From: an uncultured Flavobacteriaceae bacterium | Lineage (GTDB): Bacteria; Bacteroidota; Bacteroidia; Flavobacteriales; Flavobacteriaceae | Reading direction: 5' to 3' | Length of the DNA stretch: 64,000 nt | Assembly: GCA_947501845.1 (NCBI GenBank) | Contig: CANMXP010000020.1 | Location: 1-64,000 of the forward strand | Shown here: piece after piece, positions 7,581 through 15,734 of the stretch | Layout: each line of letters opens with the position of its first letter | Position numbering within the stretch: the first letter of the stretch is position 1 | The notes under the pieces: model-generated | Told to the model about the DNA's origin: nothing | Database searches by the model: none | The model's input: the letters and a program-made list of their open reading frames with translations, nothing else | Translations under genes and position numbers: made by a program

Positions 7581-9389
7581 CTAGAATTTAATGGCGAATC
7601 CAGTATAAACCCCTATAAAGAAAGGTTTAAAATCGCCAGATGTATTATTAAATGTATTAATTTGGTATTTAAACATAGGCTCTAAATTCAAGTCTATCTT
7701 CTTAGAGACCTGATAATTTAAGCCTAATCCAAAATTAGCACTATAACTTACTTTGTTTATATTGTTTGCTTTACCTAAAAGGGTTCTTGTACCGTTTTCA
7801 GATTCAGAAAATATTTTATTATTACTCAAAAAGAAAGAACTAAAACCTCCAATAAGATTAACCCCTAATTTTTTATCTGAAAGTGCATATTGAATTTCCA
7901 AAGGAATCTCGATATAACCTAAATCTTGATTGATGGAGGTGTTAGATGTTGAAAATGCTTCGGGAATATCAGACGAATTAAAACTTTCACCACTAACAAG
8001 TGAGACATTATCTGTTGTTATATTATCACTACTAGTCGTATTATTAGCTTTAACAGAGTTGACATTTTGTAGCGCGCGACTACTGGAAGAGACACCTACA
8101 GATTGAAAAGCAACAACATTATTAGTATTGTATCCCAAATTAACTCTGTTTATACCAGAACGGACACTTAGTTTTTTGTTGATAGCATAGCTGGCAGCAA
8201 TACCATAACTCATATTAAGTTCGCCACTTTTAGAATTACTATTAAATTGAGGATCTATAGAAGAACCTTCTCCTAAGGTATTAAAATAAACAGGCGCAGC
8301 ATTTGGGGAGATACTCCACCTATTTACGTTCTCTTCTTCTTCAATTATATTTTTAGTTTTATCTTCTATGGCTTCTTCTATAGTAAGATTGTTTTTTTCT
8401 GATTCATCATTAATTACAGTTTCTGTAGTTTCTTTTTCTACTTTTGCAATAGCATTCTTATCTTTTGAAGCATTATTAATGAGGTCCTTTGCTCGTTTTT
8501 TATCAATTAATGATTCATTGTTTTGCTTAGTTGCTTGATTGTCTTTTTCAGAACCAGAAGCTATAGTAGTGTTATTCTTTAACGTGTTTTGAAGATTTTC
8601 TTCAGAATAATTATCTGCAATAGCATTATTATTTTTCGAAGTGTTATTATTAATGAGGTCTTTTGTTCGCTCTTTATTAATTGAAGATTCGCTGTTTTGC
8701 TTAGTTGCTTGATTGTATTTTTCAGAACTAGAAGCTACAGCAGTACCATTCTTTAGATTATTTTGAAGACTTTTTACATTTTCATTTTCTTCAGAATAAG
8801 CATTATTGCTTTTGGGTTTATTAGCAATTTTTTCGGTATCGTTTTTTTCTTCTGGTGCTTTCGCAATGGCATTATTACTTAAAATCTGGTTTGTTGTTTC
8901 CTGTTTATTGTTAAAAAGTGAATTAGGGTCTTTTTTGCTTTCATTGTTATTTTTTGAAGCAGATATTTCAGCAATTGATGATTCTTCAGAAGAATTTATT
9001 TTGTTAGATATTTGCTGCGACCCATCACTATTTAAACCTTCGCCGTCATTAGTGTCGGTATTGGTATTCGCAATAGTTTCCTTTGCGTTGTTCAAATCAT
9101 CAGGGATATCTTTTTTAGTATTTGGAAGCGTAGTGTTTTCTGTCTCAGATATATGATTAGTTGGAAGGTCTTCAGTAGTATTATTAAAATAAGCGCCACC
9201 AATAGTTAATAAAAGTAATAACAAAGCAGCTGCACCAGCATAGCGCCACCATATAGGGATAACACGACGTTTTTTCTTTTTCTGGTTAAGTTTAGCTTCT
9301 ATATTTTCCCAGACAGCATCACTTGGCGTCGCTTCAAAATCTTTAAAGCCCTCCTGGAACAGTCTGTCTATATGTTTTTTATCACTCAT
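7581..9389 (-). CDS. Anti-sigma-like membrane protein with C-terminal beta-barrel
   Basis: This 602-residue protein has three parts. The first 45 residues are cytoplasmic and resemble the start of anti-sigma-type proteins (FKDFEATPSDAVWENIEAKL, then a basic KKKKRR). A single membrane span follows (about 48-68, WWRYAGAAALLLLLLTIGG). Then comes a long Asn/Ser/Lys/Glu-rich linker (about 70-350) with two repeated units, and finally about 250 residues (RWSISPNAAPVYFN to the terminal FFIGVYTGFAIKF) that look like an outer-membrane beta-barrel ending in an aromatic residue. The start codon overlaps the stop of the upstream ECF sigma gene (TAATG), so the two are translationally coupled. I infer that it restrains that sigma factor and spans the envelope. 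No experiment is known to me. Confidence 0.75.
   Translation of the reverse strand: MSDKKHIDRLFQEGFKDFEATPSDAVWENIEAKLNQKKKKRRVIPIWWRYAGAAALLLLLLTIGGAYFNNTTEDLPTNHISETENTTLPNTKKDIPDDLNNAKETIANTNTDTNDGEGLNSDGSQQISNKINSSEESSIAEISASKNNNESKKDPNSLFNNKQETTNQILSNNAIAKAPEEKNDTEKIANKPKSNNAYSEENENVKSLQNNLKNGTAVASSSEKYNQATKQNSESSINKERTKDLINNNTSKNNNAIADNYSEENLQNTLKNNTTIASGSEKDNQATKQNNESLIDKKRAKDLINNASKDKNAIAKVEKETTETVINDESEKNNLTIEEAIEDKTKNIIEEEENVNRWSISPNAAPVYFNTLGEGSSIDPQFNSNSKSGELNMSYGIAASYAINKKLSVRSGINRVNLGYNTNNVVAFQSVGVSSSSRALQNVNSVKANNTTSSDNITTDNVSLVSGESFNSSDIPEAFSTSNTSINQDLGYIEIPLEIQYALSDKKLGVNLIGGFSSFFLSNNKIFSESENGTRTLLGKANNINKVSYSANFGLGLNYQVSKKIDLNLEPMFKYQINTFNNTSGDFKPFFIGVYTGFAIKF
8442..8798 (-). 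repeat. Internal tandem repeat in the linker of the anti-sigma-like protein
   Basis: Two consecutive units encode residues 198-260 and 261-316. Both begin YSEEN and contain an NxLKN block, then SEK-NQATKQN-ES, DLINN and NAIA in the same order. The second unit is slightly shorter. The DNA is similar as well (for example TTGCTTAGTTGC... blocks near 8528 and 8700), indicating an intragenic duplication that lengthened the periplasmic linker. Confidence 0.75.
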
Positions 9390-9940
9390 TATAATGATTG
9401 TAAACTTTGTATTGTCTTATAATTTTCAATAGTTTCCTTCAAGCTTTGTCTGGCACGAGCCAAATTAGATTTTGAAGTACCTATATTTATACCTAGCATT
9501 TCTGCTATATCTTTATGCGAATAACCATCCAATACATATAAGTTAAAAACCAATCTGTACCTGTCTGGTAATTCTTGAATAATTTGTAAAAGATAATCGA
9601 TGGATACAATATCTTCATCGACTTCTAATTCAACATCTTCAATTATATTTTCATTTATAATATCAAAAACCTTTTCGTTTCTATAGCGTTGCAATACTGT
9701 ATTTATAGTAATGCGTTTTAACCATCCCTCAAAAGAGCCTTTATTTTTATACTGTTCAATTTTTTTAAAAATTGTTAAAAATGCGTCTTGCAGATTATCT
9801 TCTGCTTCGGCATGATTTCGTGAATACTTTAAGCACACAGAGAAAAGTTTACTCGAAAAGAGTTTATATAATTCTCCTTGGGCTTTAGTATCATCAATTT
9901 TACAATTTTCTATGAGTTGATTTAAACTCAAATTAAACAT
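9389..9940 (-). CDS. ECF-type RNA polymerase sigma factor
   Basis: This 183-residue sigma-70 family protein has region 2 (about 15-85: KYSRNHAEAEDNLQDAFLTIFKKI, then GSFEGWLKRITINTVLQRYR) and region 4 (about 120-172: LPDRYRLVFNLYVLDGYSHKDIAEMLGI, then GTSKSNLARARQSLKE) with no region 3, the definition of an ECF sigma factor. It directs RNA polymerase to a dedicated promoter set. The stop overlaps the start of the membrane/barrel protein by one base, the usual sigma/anti-sigma arrangement. A small lipoprotein gene lies just upstream on the same strand and may be part of the same unit. The regulon is unknown. Confidence 0.93.
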   Translation of the reverse strand: MFNLSLNQLIENCKIDDTKAQGELYKLFSSKLFSVCLKYSRNHAEAEDNLQDAFLTIFKKIEQYKNKGSFEGWLKRITINTVLQRYRNEKVFDIINENIIEDVELEVDEDIVSIDYLLQIIQELPDRYRLVFNLYVLDGYSHKDIAEMLGINIGTSKSNLARARQSLKETIENYKTIQSLQSL

Positions 9941-9962
9941 GTATTTAATTAATACTTATTTT

Positions 9963-10376
9963 TTAGTTAACTACTGGTACCTCAATTTCTAGAAACTGAT
10001 CTTCACCATCGGTATCTTCACCTTGCCAAAACTTAAAAATATAAGAACCATTACTTGTCACTATAAAGTTAAACGTAGCCTCTACTAATTCATCTTGTAA
10101 ATCTTCACAATTGTTCCTTTCAAAAACATAGTTTATAGGAGCAACCGTACGTTCATTATTTTCTTTTAAATAATAAAACTCCTTAAATGTATGGCATGTT
10201 GAGGGTCTAAGATAAGAAACTGTAATCGGATATGTTTCTCCCATAGTAAATTCGTTAGGAATATCAACACTCTCAACTGGCAGAATTTCAAAACTGAAAT
10301 TTTGGCCATCATCATCAATTGTACAAGAGACAAATAGTAACGCTGTAAAACAAAAAACAAAAAACTTTTTCATAGC
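9963..10376 (-). CDS. Small lipoprotein, unknown
   Basis: Taking the ATG that gives MKKFFVFCF, this 137-residue protein has a clear signal sequence with lipobox LFVSC followed by TIDDDGQ. The acidic residues after the Cys are typical of surface-exported lipoproteins in Bacteroidota. The remainder has a beta-rich look (TYPITVSYLRPSTCHTFKEFYYL and a late FNFIVTSNGSYIFKFWQGED), reminiscent of an immunoglobulin-like fold, with three mature Cys. It ends 22 bases before the ECF sigma gene on the same strand and may be co-transcribed. I do not recognise a specific family. The upstream in-frame ATG is rejected because it would precede the signal peptide. Confidence 0.75.
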   Translation of the reverse strand, partial: AMKKFFVFCFTALLFVSCTIDDDGQNFSFEILPVESVDIPNEFTMGETYPITVSYLRPSTCHTFKEFYYLKENNERTVAPINYVFERNNCEDLQDELVEATFNFIVTSNGSYIFKFWQGEDTDGEDQFLEIEVPVVN

Positions 10377-10450
10377 AAAAAATTTAGGGGTTAAATACAC
10401 GTTTTGCTCTTTGTAGATGCGCCAGTAATTAAAAGGTTGCGTATAAAATT

Positions 10451-10479
10451 AAAAAATCCCGAATTAACGGGATTTTTTT
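10451..10479 (-). terminator. recA intrinsic terminator
   Basis: AAAAAATCCCG (10451-10461), loop AATTAA, CGGGATTTTTT (10468-10478). Read on the minus strand it directly follows the recA stop codon and ends in a T-run. Confidence 0.85.
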
Positions 10480-10481
10480 AA

Positions 10482-11480
10482 CTATTCTGCTACTATTTTT
10501 CTGACTTTTCCTTCAAGTTCGTCCATGAGCTCGGGGTTGTCTTTTATGAGCGCTTTTACAGCATCTCTTCCTTGGCCTAATTTAGTATCGTCGTAACTAA
10601 ACCAGGAACCGCTTTTCTTCACGATTTCGTGTTGTACCGCAAGATCTAGTACTTCTCCAACTTTAGATACACCTTCGCCATACATAATATCAAATTCTGC
10701 TGTTTTAAAAGGAGGCGCCACTTTATTTTTAACCACTTTTACTCGGGTTTTATTTCCTGCAACACTTCCATCGGTTTCTTTAATTTGAGTAGAACGTCTT
10801 ATATCTAACCTAACAGAAGCATAGAATTTTAATGCATTACCACCTGTAGTTGTTTCTGGGTTACCAAACATAACACCAATTTTTTCACGTAATTGGTTAA
10901 TGAATATAACAGTACAATTGGTTTTGCTAATAGAAGCGGTCAATTTTCTTAATGCTTGCGACATTAAGCGCGCATGTAAACCCATTTTTGAGTCTCCCAT
11001 TTCTCCTTCAATTTCACTTTTAGGAGTTAATGCCGCCACAGAATCAATCACTACAATATCAATAGCTCCAGAGCGAATTAAATTATCTGCAATCTCAAGA
11101 GCTTGCTCTCCATTATCTGGTTGCGAAATAATTAGGTTATCAATATCTACCCCAAGTTTTTCGGCATAAAATCTATCAAAAGCATGCTCGGCATCTATAA
11201 AAGCAGCAATCCCTCCAGCCTTTTGTGCCTCTGCAATGGCATGTAAAGTCAATGTGGTTTTACCAGAAGACTCTGGACCATAAATTTCTATAACACGTCC
11301 ACGCGGATAACCACCAACGCCCAAGGCTATATCTAAACCTAAAGAACCCGATGAAATAGCCTCTACATCCTGAATGGCTGCATCGCTCATTTTCATTACA
11401 GTTCCTTTTCCGTAAGCCTTGTCTAATTTATCTAGTGTTAGTTTTAGTGCTTTTAATTTAGCTTCTTTTTCGCTGCTCAT
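10482..11480 (-). CDS. recA: Recombinase RecA
   Basis: RecA forms ATP-dependent filaments on single-stranded DNA, drives strand exchange and triggers LexA-type cleavage. The 332-residue protein has the Walker A loop GPESSGKTT (about 70-78), Walker [11 protein letters not shown], the L1 and L2 DNA-binding loops near [14 protein letters not shown] and [21 protein letters not shown], and the C-terminal domain to about 330. It lacks the long acidic tail of the E. coli protein, as usual in this phylum. It is transcribed alone with its own terminator. The divergent region upstream holds a candidate small transcript. Confidence 0.98.
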   Translation of the reverse strand: MSSEKEAKLKALKLTLDKLDKAYGKGTVMKMSDAAIQDVEAISSGSLGLDIALGVGGYPRGRVIEIYGPESSGKTTLTLHAIAEAQKAGGIAAFIDAEHAFDRFYAEKLGVDIDNLIISQPDNGEQALEIADNLIRSGAIDIVVIDSVAALTPKSEIEGEMGDSKMGLHARLMSQALRKLTASISKTNCTVIFINQLREKIGVMFGNPETTTGGNALKFYASVRLDIRRSTQIKETDGSVAGNKTRVKVVKNKVAPPFKTAEFDIMYGEGVSKVGEVLDLAVQHEIVKKSGSWFSYDDTKLGQGRDAVKALIKDNPELMDELEGKVRKIVAE

Positions 11481-11615
11481 TTATAATATTTTTTCTGAAA
11501 TTGTGCTTGCTAAAATACTACATCTTTTTTCAGAATACAATTTTATCACGCAACCTTTTTCCACATTTTGCATCTACTAATTAAAGTGGAAAATTTTGCT
11601 ATGAAAAAGAATTAA

Positions 11616-11684
11616 ATGAAATTTTTCAAACAAACAATTTTAATAAACGCATTAGGTGTTTCAGTTGCTGTTATTTTAAAATAG
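11616..11684 (+). CDS. Possible 22-residue leader peptide
   Basis: An ATG opens a 22-codon frame (MKFFKQTILINALGVSVAVI then LK, stop TAG). It is basic then hydrophobic, like a truncated signal peptide or a small membrane peptide. It lies in the recA-trhO gap upstream of a strong terminator. Nothing beyond reading frame, start and position supports it. Confidence 0.2.
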   Translation: MKFFKQTILINALGVSVAVILK

Positions 11685-11761
11685 TAACTGTAAAGCCGAT
11701 GGCGGCTAAAAACCGTGGTACATTAGTTAGAGAAATTAATATTAATGACGGATTAGTCAAG

Positions 11762-11796
11762 AAAAAGCACTTTAGCAAACGTAAAGTGCTTTTTTT
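11762..11796 (+). terminator. Strong intrinsic terminator in the recA-trhO gap
   Basis: AAAAAGCACTTTA (11762-11774), loop GCAAACG, TAAAGTGCTTTTT (11782-11794) continuing in T. It is a 13-bp perfect stem and could work in both directions. It rules out the long open frame that crosses it. Confidence 0.85.
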
Positions 11797-11872
11797 ATTA
11801 GTGAAACTCAAGTTTGATGAGTTTTTGAATGAACTCAAAACCCTTTTATTTCCTCACTTCTGTTTAAAATTG

Positions 11873-11880
11873 TACTTTTG
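11873..11880 (+). promoter_or_regulatory. -7 box for the trhO cluster
   Basis: TACTTTTG matches TAnnTTTG and lies 40 bases before the trhO ATG, giving a leader of about 35 bases. The -33 element is weak. Confidence 0.4.
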
Positions 11881-11920
11881 CGCTTTAAAATATTCTTTAA
11901 CCTTATAAAATTAGTATAGC

Positions 11921-12949
11921 ATGCAACTGTACAATAAACTAAGCGCAAAAGAAAGAGCAGAATTAATTGATAAAGCAGGAAAAAATCGATTAACTCTTTC
12001 TTTTTACCAATATGCCAAAATTGGCAATCCACAAATTTTAAGAGATCATTTGTTCATTACTTGGGATGCATTAGATGTTCTGGGCAGAATTTATATTGCT
12101 CACGAAGGGATTAATGGTCAATTATCATTACCAGCCGACCGCTTTAATGAATTTAAAGCGCACTTAGACACCATCTCATTTTTAAAGGATATCCGATTAA
12201 ACATAGCGGTAGAGCAGGATAACAAATCGTTTTTAAAGTTAAAGGTCAAAGTACGTAACAAAATTGTTGCCGATGGTTTGAACGATGATACGTTTGATGT
12301 TACCAACAAAGGAGTACATGTAGATGCAGAACAGTTTAACAATCTTATAGAAGATGAAAAAACGGTTTTGGTAGATATGCGTAACCATTATGAAAGTGAG
12401 ATCGGGCATTTTAAAAATGCCGTTACTCCAGATGTAGACACTTTTAGAGAGTCTTTAGATATTATTGAAGATGATTTAAAGACACATAAGGAAGATAAAA
12501 ATCTTGTGATGTATTGTACAGGTGGTATTCGATGTGAAAAAGCGAGTGCTTATTTTAAACATAAAGGGTTTAAAAATGTGTACCAATTAGAAGGTGGTAT
12601 TATTGAGTACACAAGGCAGGTAAAAGAAGAAAACCTGGAAAATAAATTTTTAGGTCAGAATTTTGTTTTTGACGATCGAAGAGCAGAGCGGATTAGTGAT
12701 GATGTTATAGCGAATTGCCACCAATGTGGTAACCCATTCGATGTACATACCAATTGTGCTAATGCTGCTTGTCATTTATTATTCATTCAATGCGACTCTT
12801 GTAAAGAAGCTATGGAAAATTGTTGCTCTACAGAATGTATGGAAATAAACAGACTGCCTTATGAAGAACAAAAAAAACTGCGTAAAGGGCAAGGAAACAG
12901 CAACGATATATTTAAAAAAGGAAGGTCTGAAGCGTTAAAATTCAAATAA
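11921..12949 (+). CDS. trhO: tRNA uridine(34) hydroxylase TrhO (rhodanese family)
   Basis: TrhO uses oxygen to hydroxylate U34 in the anticodon of certain tRNAs, giving 5-hydroxyuridine. The 342-residue protein has an N-terminal ferredoxin-like domain (about 20-115, with AHEGINGQLSLP), a rhodanese domain (about 130-230) whose active-site loop is YCTGGIRCEKA, and a C-terminal Cys-rich segment (CHQCGNPFD, CANAACH, CDSCKEAMENCCSTEC) that probably binds zinc. This is the full arrangement of the YceA/TrhO family. It ends one base before the U32 gene, which belongs to the oxygen-independent branch of the same modification. Confidence 0.9.
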   Translation: MQLYNKLSAKERAELIDKAGKNRLTLSFYQYAKIGNPQILRDHLFITWDALDVLGRIYIAHEGINGQLSLPADRFNEFKAHLDTISFLKDIRLNIAVEQDNKSFLKLKVKVRNKIVADGLNDDTFDVTNKGVHVDAEQFNNLIEDEKTVLVDMRNHYESEIGHFKNAVTPDVDTFRESLDIIEDDLKTHKEDKNLVMYCTGGIRCEKASAYFKHKGFKNVYQLEGGIIEYTRQVKEENLENKFLGQNFVFDDRRAERISDDVIANCHQCGNPFDVHTNCANAACHLLFIQCDSCKEAMENCCSTECMEINRLPYEEQKKLRKGQGNSNDIFKKGRSEALKFK

Positions 12950-12950
12950 T

Positions 12951-14195
12951 ATGCAGCGAATAGAATTAATGGCTCCTGCAGGAAATTTTGAATCGCTTCA
13001 AGCGGCTTTAGATAATGGGGCAGACTCTATATATTTTGGTGTTGAACAGTTAAACATGAGAGCAAGGGCATCTATAAACTTTACTTTAGATGATTTACCC
13101 GAAATTTCAAAGCGATGTAAAGCAAAAAATGTAAGAACATATTTAACATTAAATACGATTATTTACGATCATGATTTATCTATCGTAAAAACACTTGTAA
13201 AAAAAGCAAAAGAGGCAGAAATTACTGCTGTGATTGCTATGGATCAAGCAGTGATAGCTTGTGCTAGGGAGTTGGGTTTAGAAGTACATATTTCTACACA
13301 AATTAATATTACTAACATTGAAACGGTTAAGTTTTATGCACTTTTTGCAGATACCATGGTATTAAGTAGAGAGTTAAGCTTGCGTCAGGTAAAAAAAATA
13401 ACCGAAGCTATTGAAAAAGAACAAATAAAGGGACCGTCTGGTAACTTGGTTGAAATTGAAGTATTTGGTCATGGCGCACTTTGTATGGCTGTTTCGGGGA
13501 AATGTTATATGAGTTTGCACTCCCAGAATTCATCAGCAAATAGAGGAGCATGCAAGCAAAATTGTAGAAAAAAATATACTGTTGTCGATCAGGAAACTGG
13601 TTTTGAAATGGAATTGGATAACGAATATATCATGTCTCCTAAAGACCTATGCACTATAGATATTTTAGATCAGGTAGTAGACGCAGGTATTAAAGTACTA
13701 AAAATTGAAGGGAGAGGCAGGGCTCCAGAGTATGTTGCCAGAGTTATAAGGTGTTATAGAGAGGCTATTGATAGTCTTGAAAATAAAACTTATAACAAAG
13801 AAAAGGTTGTTTCCTGGATGCAGGAGTTAGAAAAGGTTTATAACCGTGGCTTTTGGAATGGCTATTATTTAGGGCAGAAATTAGGAGAATGGAGCAAAGG
13901 GTCGGGTTCGCATGCCACACAAAAAAAGGTATATATTGGTAAAGGCGTGCATTTTTATACAAAAGCCAAAATAGGTGAGTTTAAAATTGATGCTTATAAC
14001 GTTTCAATTGGAGATACTATTTTGGTCACAGGACCAACAACAGGAGCAAAAGAAATGGAAGTCAATGAGATGTTGGTAAATGATGAAAAGTTAACCATGG
14101 GTACTAAAGGAGATACAATTACAATACCATTAGATTTCAGAATAAGACCCTCGGATAAATTGTATAAAATTGTTGAAAATAAAGTAGAGGTTTAA
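12951..14195 (+). CDS. U32-family tRNA hydroxylation protein (TrhP-like)
   Basis: This 414-residue U32 protein begins MQRIELMAPAGNFESLQAAL, the family's standard start, and has DSIYFGVEQLNMRARA, the core EVFGHGALCMAVSGKCYMS and Cys-rich GACKQNCRKKY, which with the earlier Cys can ligate an iron-sulfur cluster. In E. coli the related TrhP (YegQ) makes 5-hydroxyuridine at tRNA position 34 from a prephenate-derived group; RlhA is a longer relative acting on 23S rRNA. The length fits TrhP better, and the position between trhO and a ferredoxin gene supports a tRNA role. The old name peptidase is misleading. Its stop overlaps the ferredoxin start by one base. Confidence 0.85.
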   Translation: MQRIELMAPAGNFESLQAALDNGADSIYFGVEQLNMRARASINFTLDDLPEISKRCKAKNVRTYLTLNTIIYDHDLSIVKTLVKKAKEAEITAVIAMDQAVIACARELGLEVHISTQINITNIETVKFYALFADTMVLSRELSLRQVKKITEAIEKEQIKGPSGNLVEIEVFGHGALCMAVSGKCYMSLHSQNSSANRGACKQNCRKKYTVVDQETGFEMELDNEYIMSPKDLCTIDILDQVVDAGIKVLKIEGRGRAPEYVARVIRCYREAIDSLENKTYNKEKVVSWMQELEKVYNRGFWNGYYLGQKLGEWSKGSGSHATQKKVYIGKGVHFYTKAKIGEFKIDAYNVSIGDTILVTGPTTGAKEMEVNEMLVNDEKLTMGTKGDTITIPLDFRIRPSDKLYKIVENKVEV

Positions 14196-14425
14196 TGGTA
14201 GTTATCACCCTGCAACGTAATAAGTGTATTGGTTGCAATTATTGTGTGGAATTGGCTCCAAGGCAATTTCAAATGTCTAAGAAAGATGGTAAAACGGTGC
14301 TTTTACATTCAAAAGACAAAAAAGGGTTTTTTACCTTAAAATCTAATGACGATATTATTTTTGAGGCATGTGACCAAGCATCAAAAGCCTGTCCTGTAAA
14401 CATAATTAGTGTAAAGTATATTTAA
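14195..14425 (+). CDS. Single [4Fe-4S] ferredoxin
   Basis: This 76-residue protein has CIGCNYC (Cys11, 14, 17) and a distant CPVNI (Cys66), enough for one [4Fe-4S] cluster; Cys59 is extra. It is a small cytoplasmic electron carrier. The start codon shares a base with the stop of the TrhP-like gene (TAATG), implying coupled translation and stable co-expression. I infer that it supplies electrons or helps maintain the cluster for the U32 protein. That partnership is not something I know to be shown. Confidence 0.9.
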   Translation: MVVITLQRNKCIGCNYCVELAPRQFQMSKKDGKTVLLHSKDKKGFFTLKSNDDIIFEACDQASKACPVNIISVKYI

Positions 14426-14540
14426 ATAAATTCTTGGCTTTTTAAAGTCAACATAATAATCATATCTTTACATTTCAAAAAGAATTATTAATCTTCATTC
14501 GTAATAATCTTATTATTAACGAATTCAATATATAAAATAT

Positions 14541-15734
14541 ATGGCTTGCGCAAGCTGCTCAACTAAAGACGGTCAGCCTAAAGGCTGCAAAAATAATGGT
14601 ACTTGTGGTACAGACAGTTGTAATAAACTAACCGTTTTTGATTGGTTGGCAAATATGTCGTTACCTAATGGCGAAAAACCATTCAATTGGGTTGAGGTAC
14701 GTTATAAAAACGGCAGAAAAGAATATTATAAAAATACTGAAAACTTAACACTTAGTATTGGAGATATTGTAGCTACTCAAGCAAAAGCAGGCCATGATAT
14801 CGGTATGGTTACCCTTGCAGGAGAACTGGTGCGTATTCAGATGAAACGCAAAAATGTATCAGACAATGAAGAAGATGCCTTAAAAATTTACAGAAAAGCA
14901 AGTCAAAAAGATATAGATATTTGGTCGTCTGCCCGCGACAAGGAGGAGCCCATGAAAGTAAGGGCGCGTCAGTTTGCAATTGATTTGAATTTGCAAATGA
15001 AGATTTCCGATATTGAATTTCAAGGAGATGCCAGTAAAGCTACTTTTTATTATACAGCCGAAGAACGTGTTGATTTTAGAGAACTTATAAAGGTTTTTGC
15101 TCGCGAGTTTAGAACCCGTATAGAAATGAAACAAGTAGGGTTTCGCCAAGAAGCATCCAGACTTGGGGGGATAGGGTCCTGTGGCCGTGAGTTATGTTGT
15201 TCAACATGGTTAACAGATTTTAGATCTGTTAGTACATCGGCGGCGAGGTATCAACAACTATCCTTAAATCCTCAAAAATTAGCAGGGCAATGTGGTAAGT
15301 TAAAATGCTGCTTAAACTACGAGCTTGATACCTACCTTGATGCCTTGAAAAGCTTTCCTAAAACGGACACAAAACTTCAAACCGAAAAGGGTACTGCGGT
15401 GTGCCAAAAGACAGATATTTTTAAAGGCCACATGTGGTATGCTTATGAAGGGGAATGGAATCATTGGCACAAAATAACAACAAGTCAGGCGAATGAAATT
15501 ATTGACTTAAATAAGAAAAATAAAAAAATAGCAAGCCTTGAAGAGTACGCTTCAGAATTAGTAGAAGATACTAAAGCTGAATTTGAAAACGTTGTAGGAC
15601 AAGACAGTTTAACGCGTTTCGATAGTCCAAAACCGAAAAATAAACGTAAAAATAATAAAAGAAGGAACAATAAAAACAATAGGAATAACAAAAGTAAAAG
15701 AAAACCTCAAAACAGTAAAAATGCAGCAAAATAG
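14541..15734 (+). CDS. ricT: RicT-like PSP1 domain protein
   Basis: This 397-residue protein belongs to the PSP1/RicT (YaaT) family. In Bacillus, RicT works with RicA and RicF as an Fe-S complex that affects RNA processing and phosphorelay. The N-terminus is Cys-rich (MACASCSTKDGQPKGCKNNG). The PSP1 core (about 60-300) includes RQFAIDLNLQMKISDIEFQG, EFRTRIEMKQVGFRQEA, GGIGSCGRELCCSTWL and QCGKLKCCLNYELD, the conserved cysteine blocks. The last 35 residues are a Lys/Asn/Arg-rich tail that could bind nucleic acid. It overlaps gldH by 14 bases, so the two are coupled. Confidence 0.88.
   Translation: MACASCSTKDGQPKGCKNNGTCGTDSCNKLTVFDWLANMSLPNGEKPFNWVEVRYKNGRKEYYKNTENLTLSIGDIVATQAKAGHDIGMVTLAGELVRIQMKRKNVSDNEEDALKIYRKASQKDIDIWSSARDKEEPMKVRARQFAIDLNLQMKISDIEFQGDASKATFYYTAEERVDFRELIKVFAREFRTRIEMKQVGFRQEASRLGGIGSCGRELCCSTWLTDFRSVSTSAARYQQLSLNPQKLAGQCGKLKCCLNYELDTYLDALKSFPKTDTKLQTEKGTAVCQKTDIFKGHMWYAYEGEWNHWHKITTSQANEIIDLNKKNKKIASLEEYASELVEDTKAEFENVVGQDSLTRFDSPKPKNKRKNNKRRNNKNNRNNKSKRKPQNSKNAAK

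Larger units (their letters stand above)
11616..11797 (+). ncRNA. Candidate short transcript ending at a strong terminator
   Basis: The 440-base gap between recA and trhO holds no conventional gene, yet contains a strong plus-strand terminator at 11762-11796 with no gene before it. Just upstream is a small hairpin, AGCCG (11694-11698), loop ATGG, CGGCT (11703-11707). A terminator without an upstream gene suggests a small RNA or a tiny-protein mRNA. I recognise no named RNA family, and the 5' end is undefined; the left limit here is only the small frame described separately. Confidence 0.3.

Noticed and set aside
8806-9156. Plus-strand frame of 116 codons opposite the membrane/barrel protein gene
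   Set aside because: It is the antisense of the Asn/Ser/Lys-rich linker and gives a Leu/Phe/Ser-rich product without other support.
11699-11908. A 69-codon plus-strand frame between recA and trhO
   Set aside because: It runs straight through a strong 13-bp terminator and its T-run, which encodes the FLLV-like middle. The frame is a by-product of that sequence.
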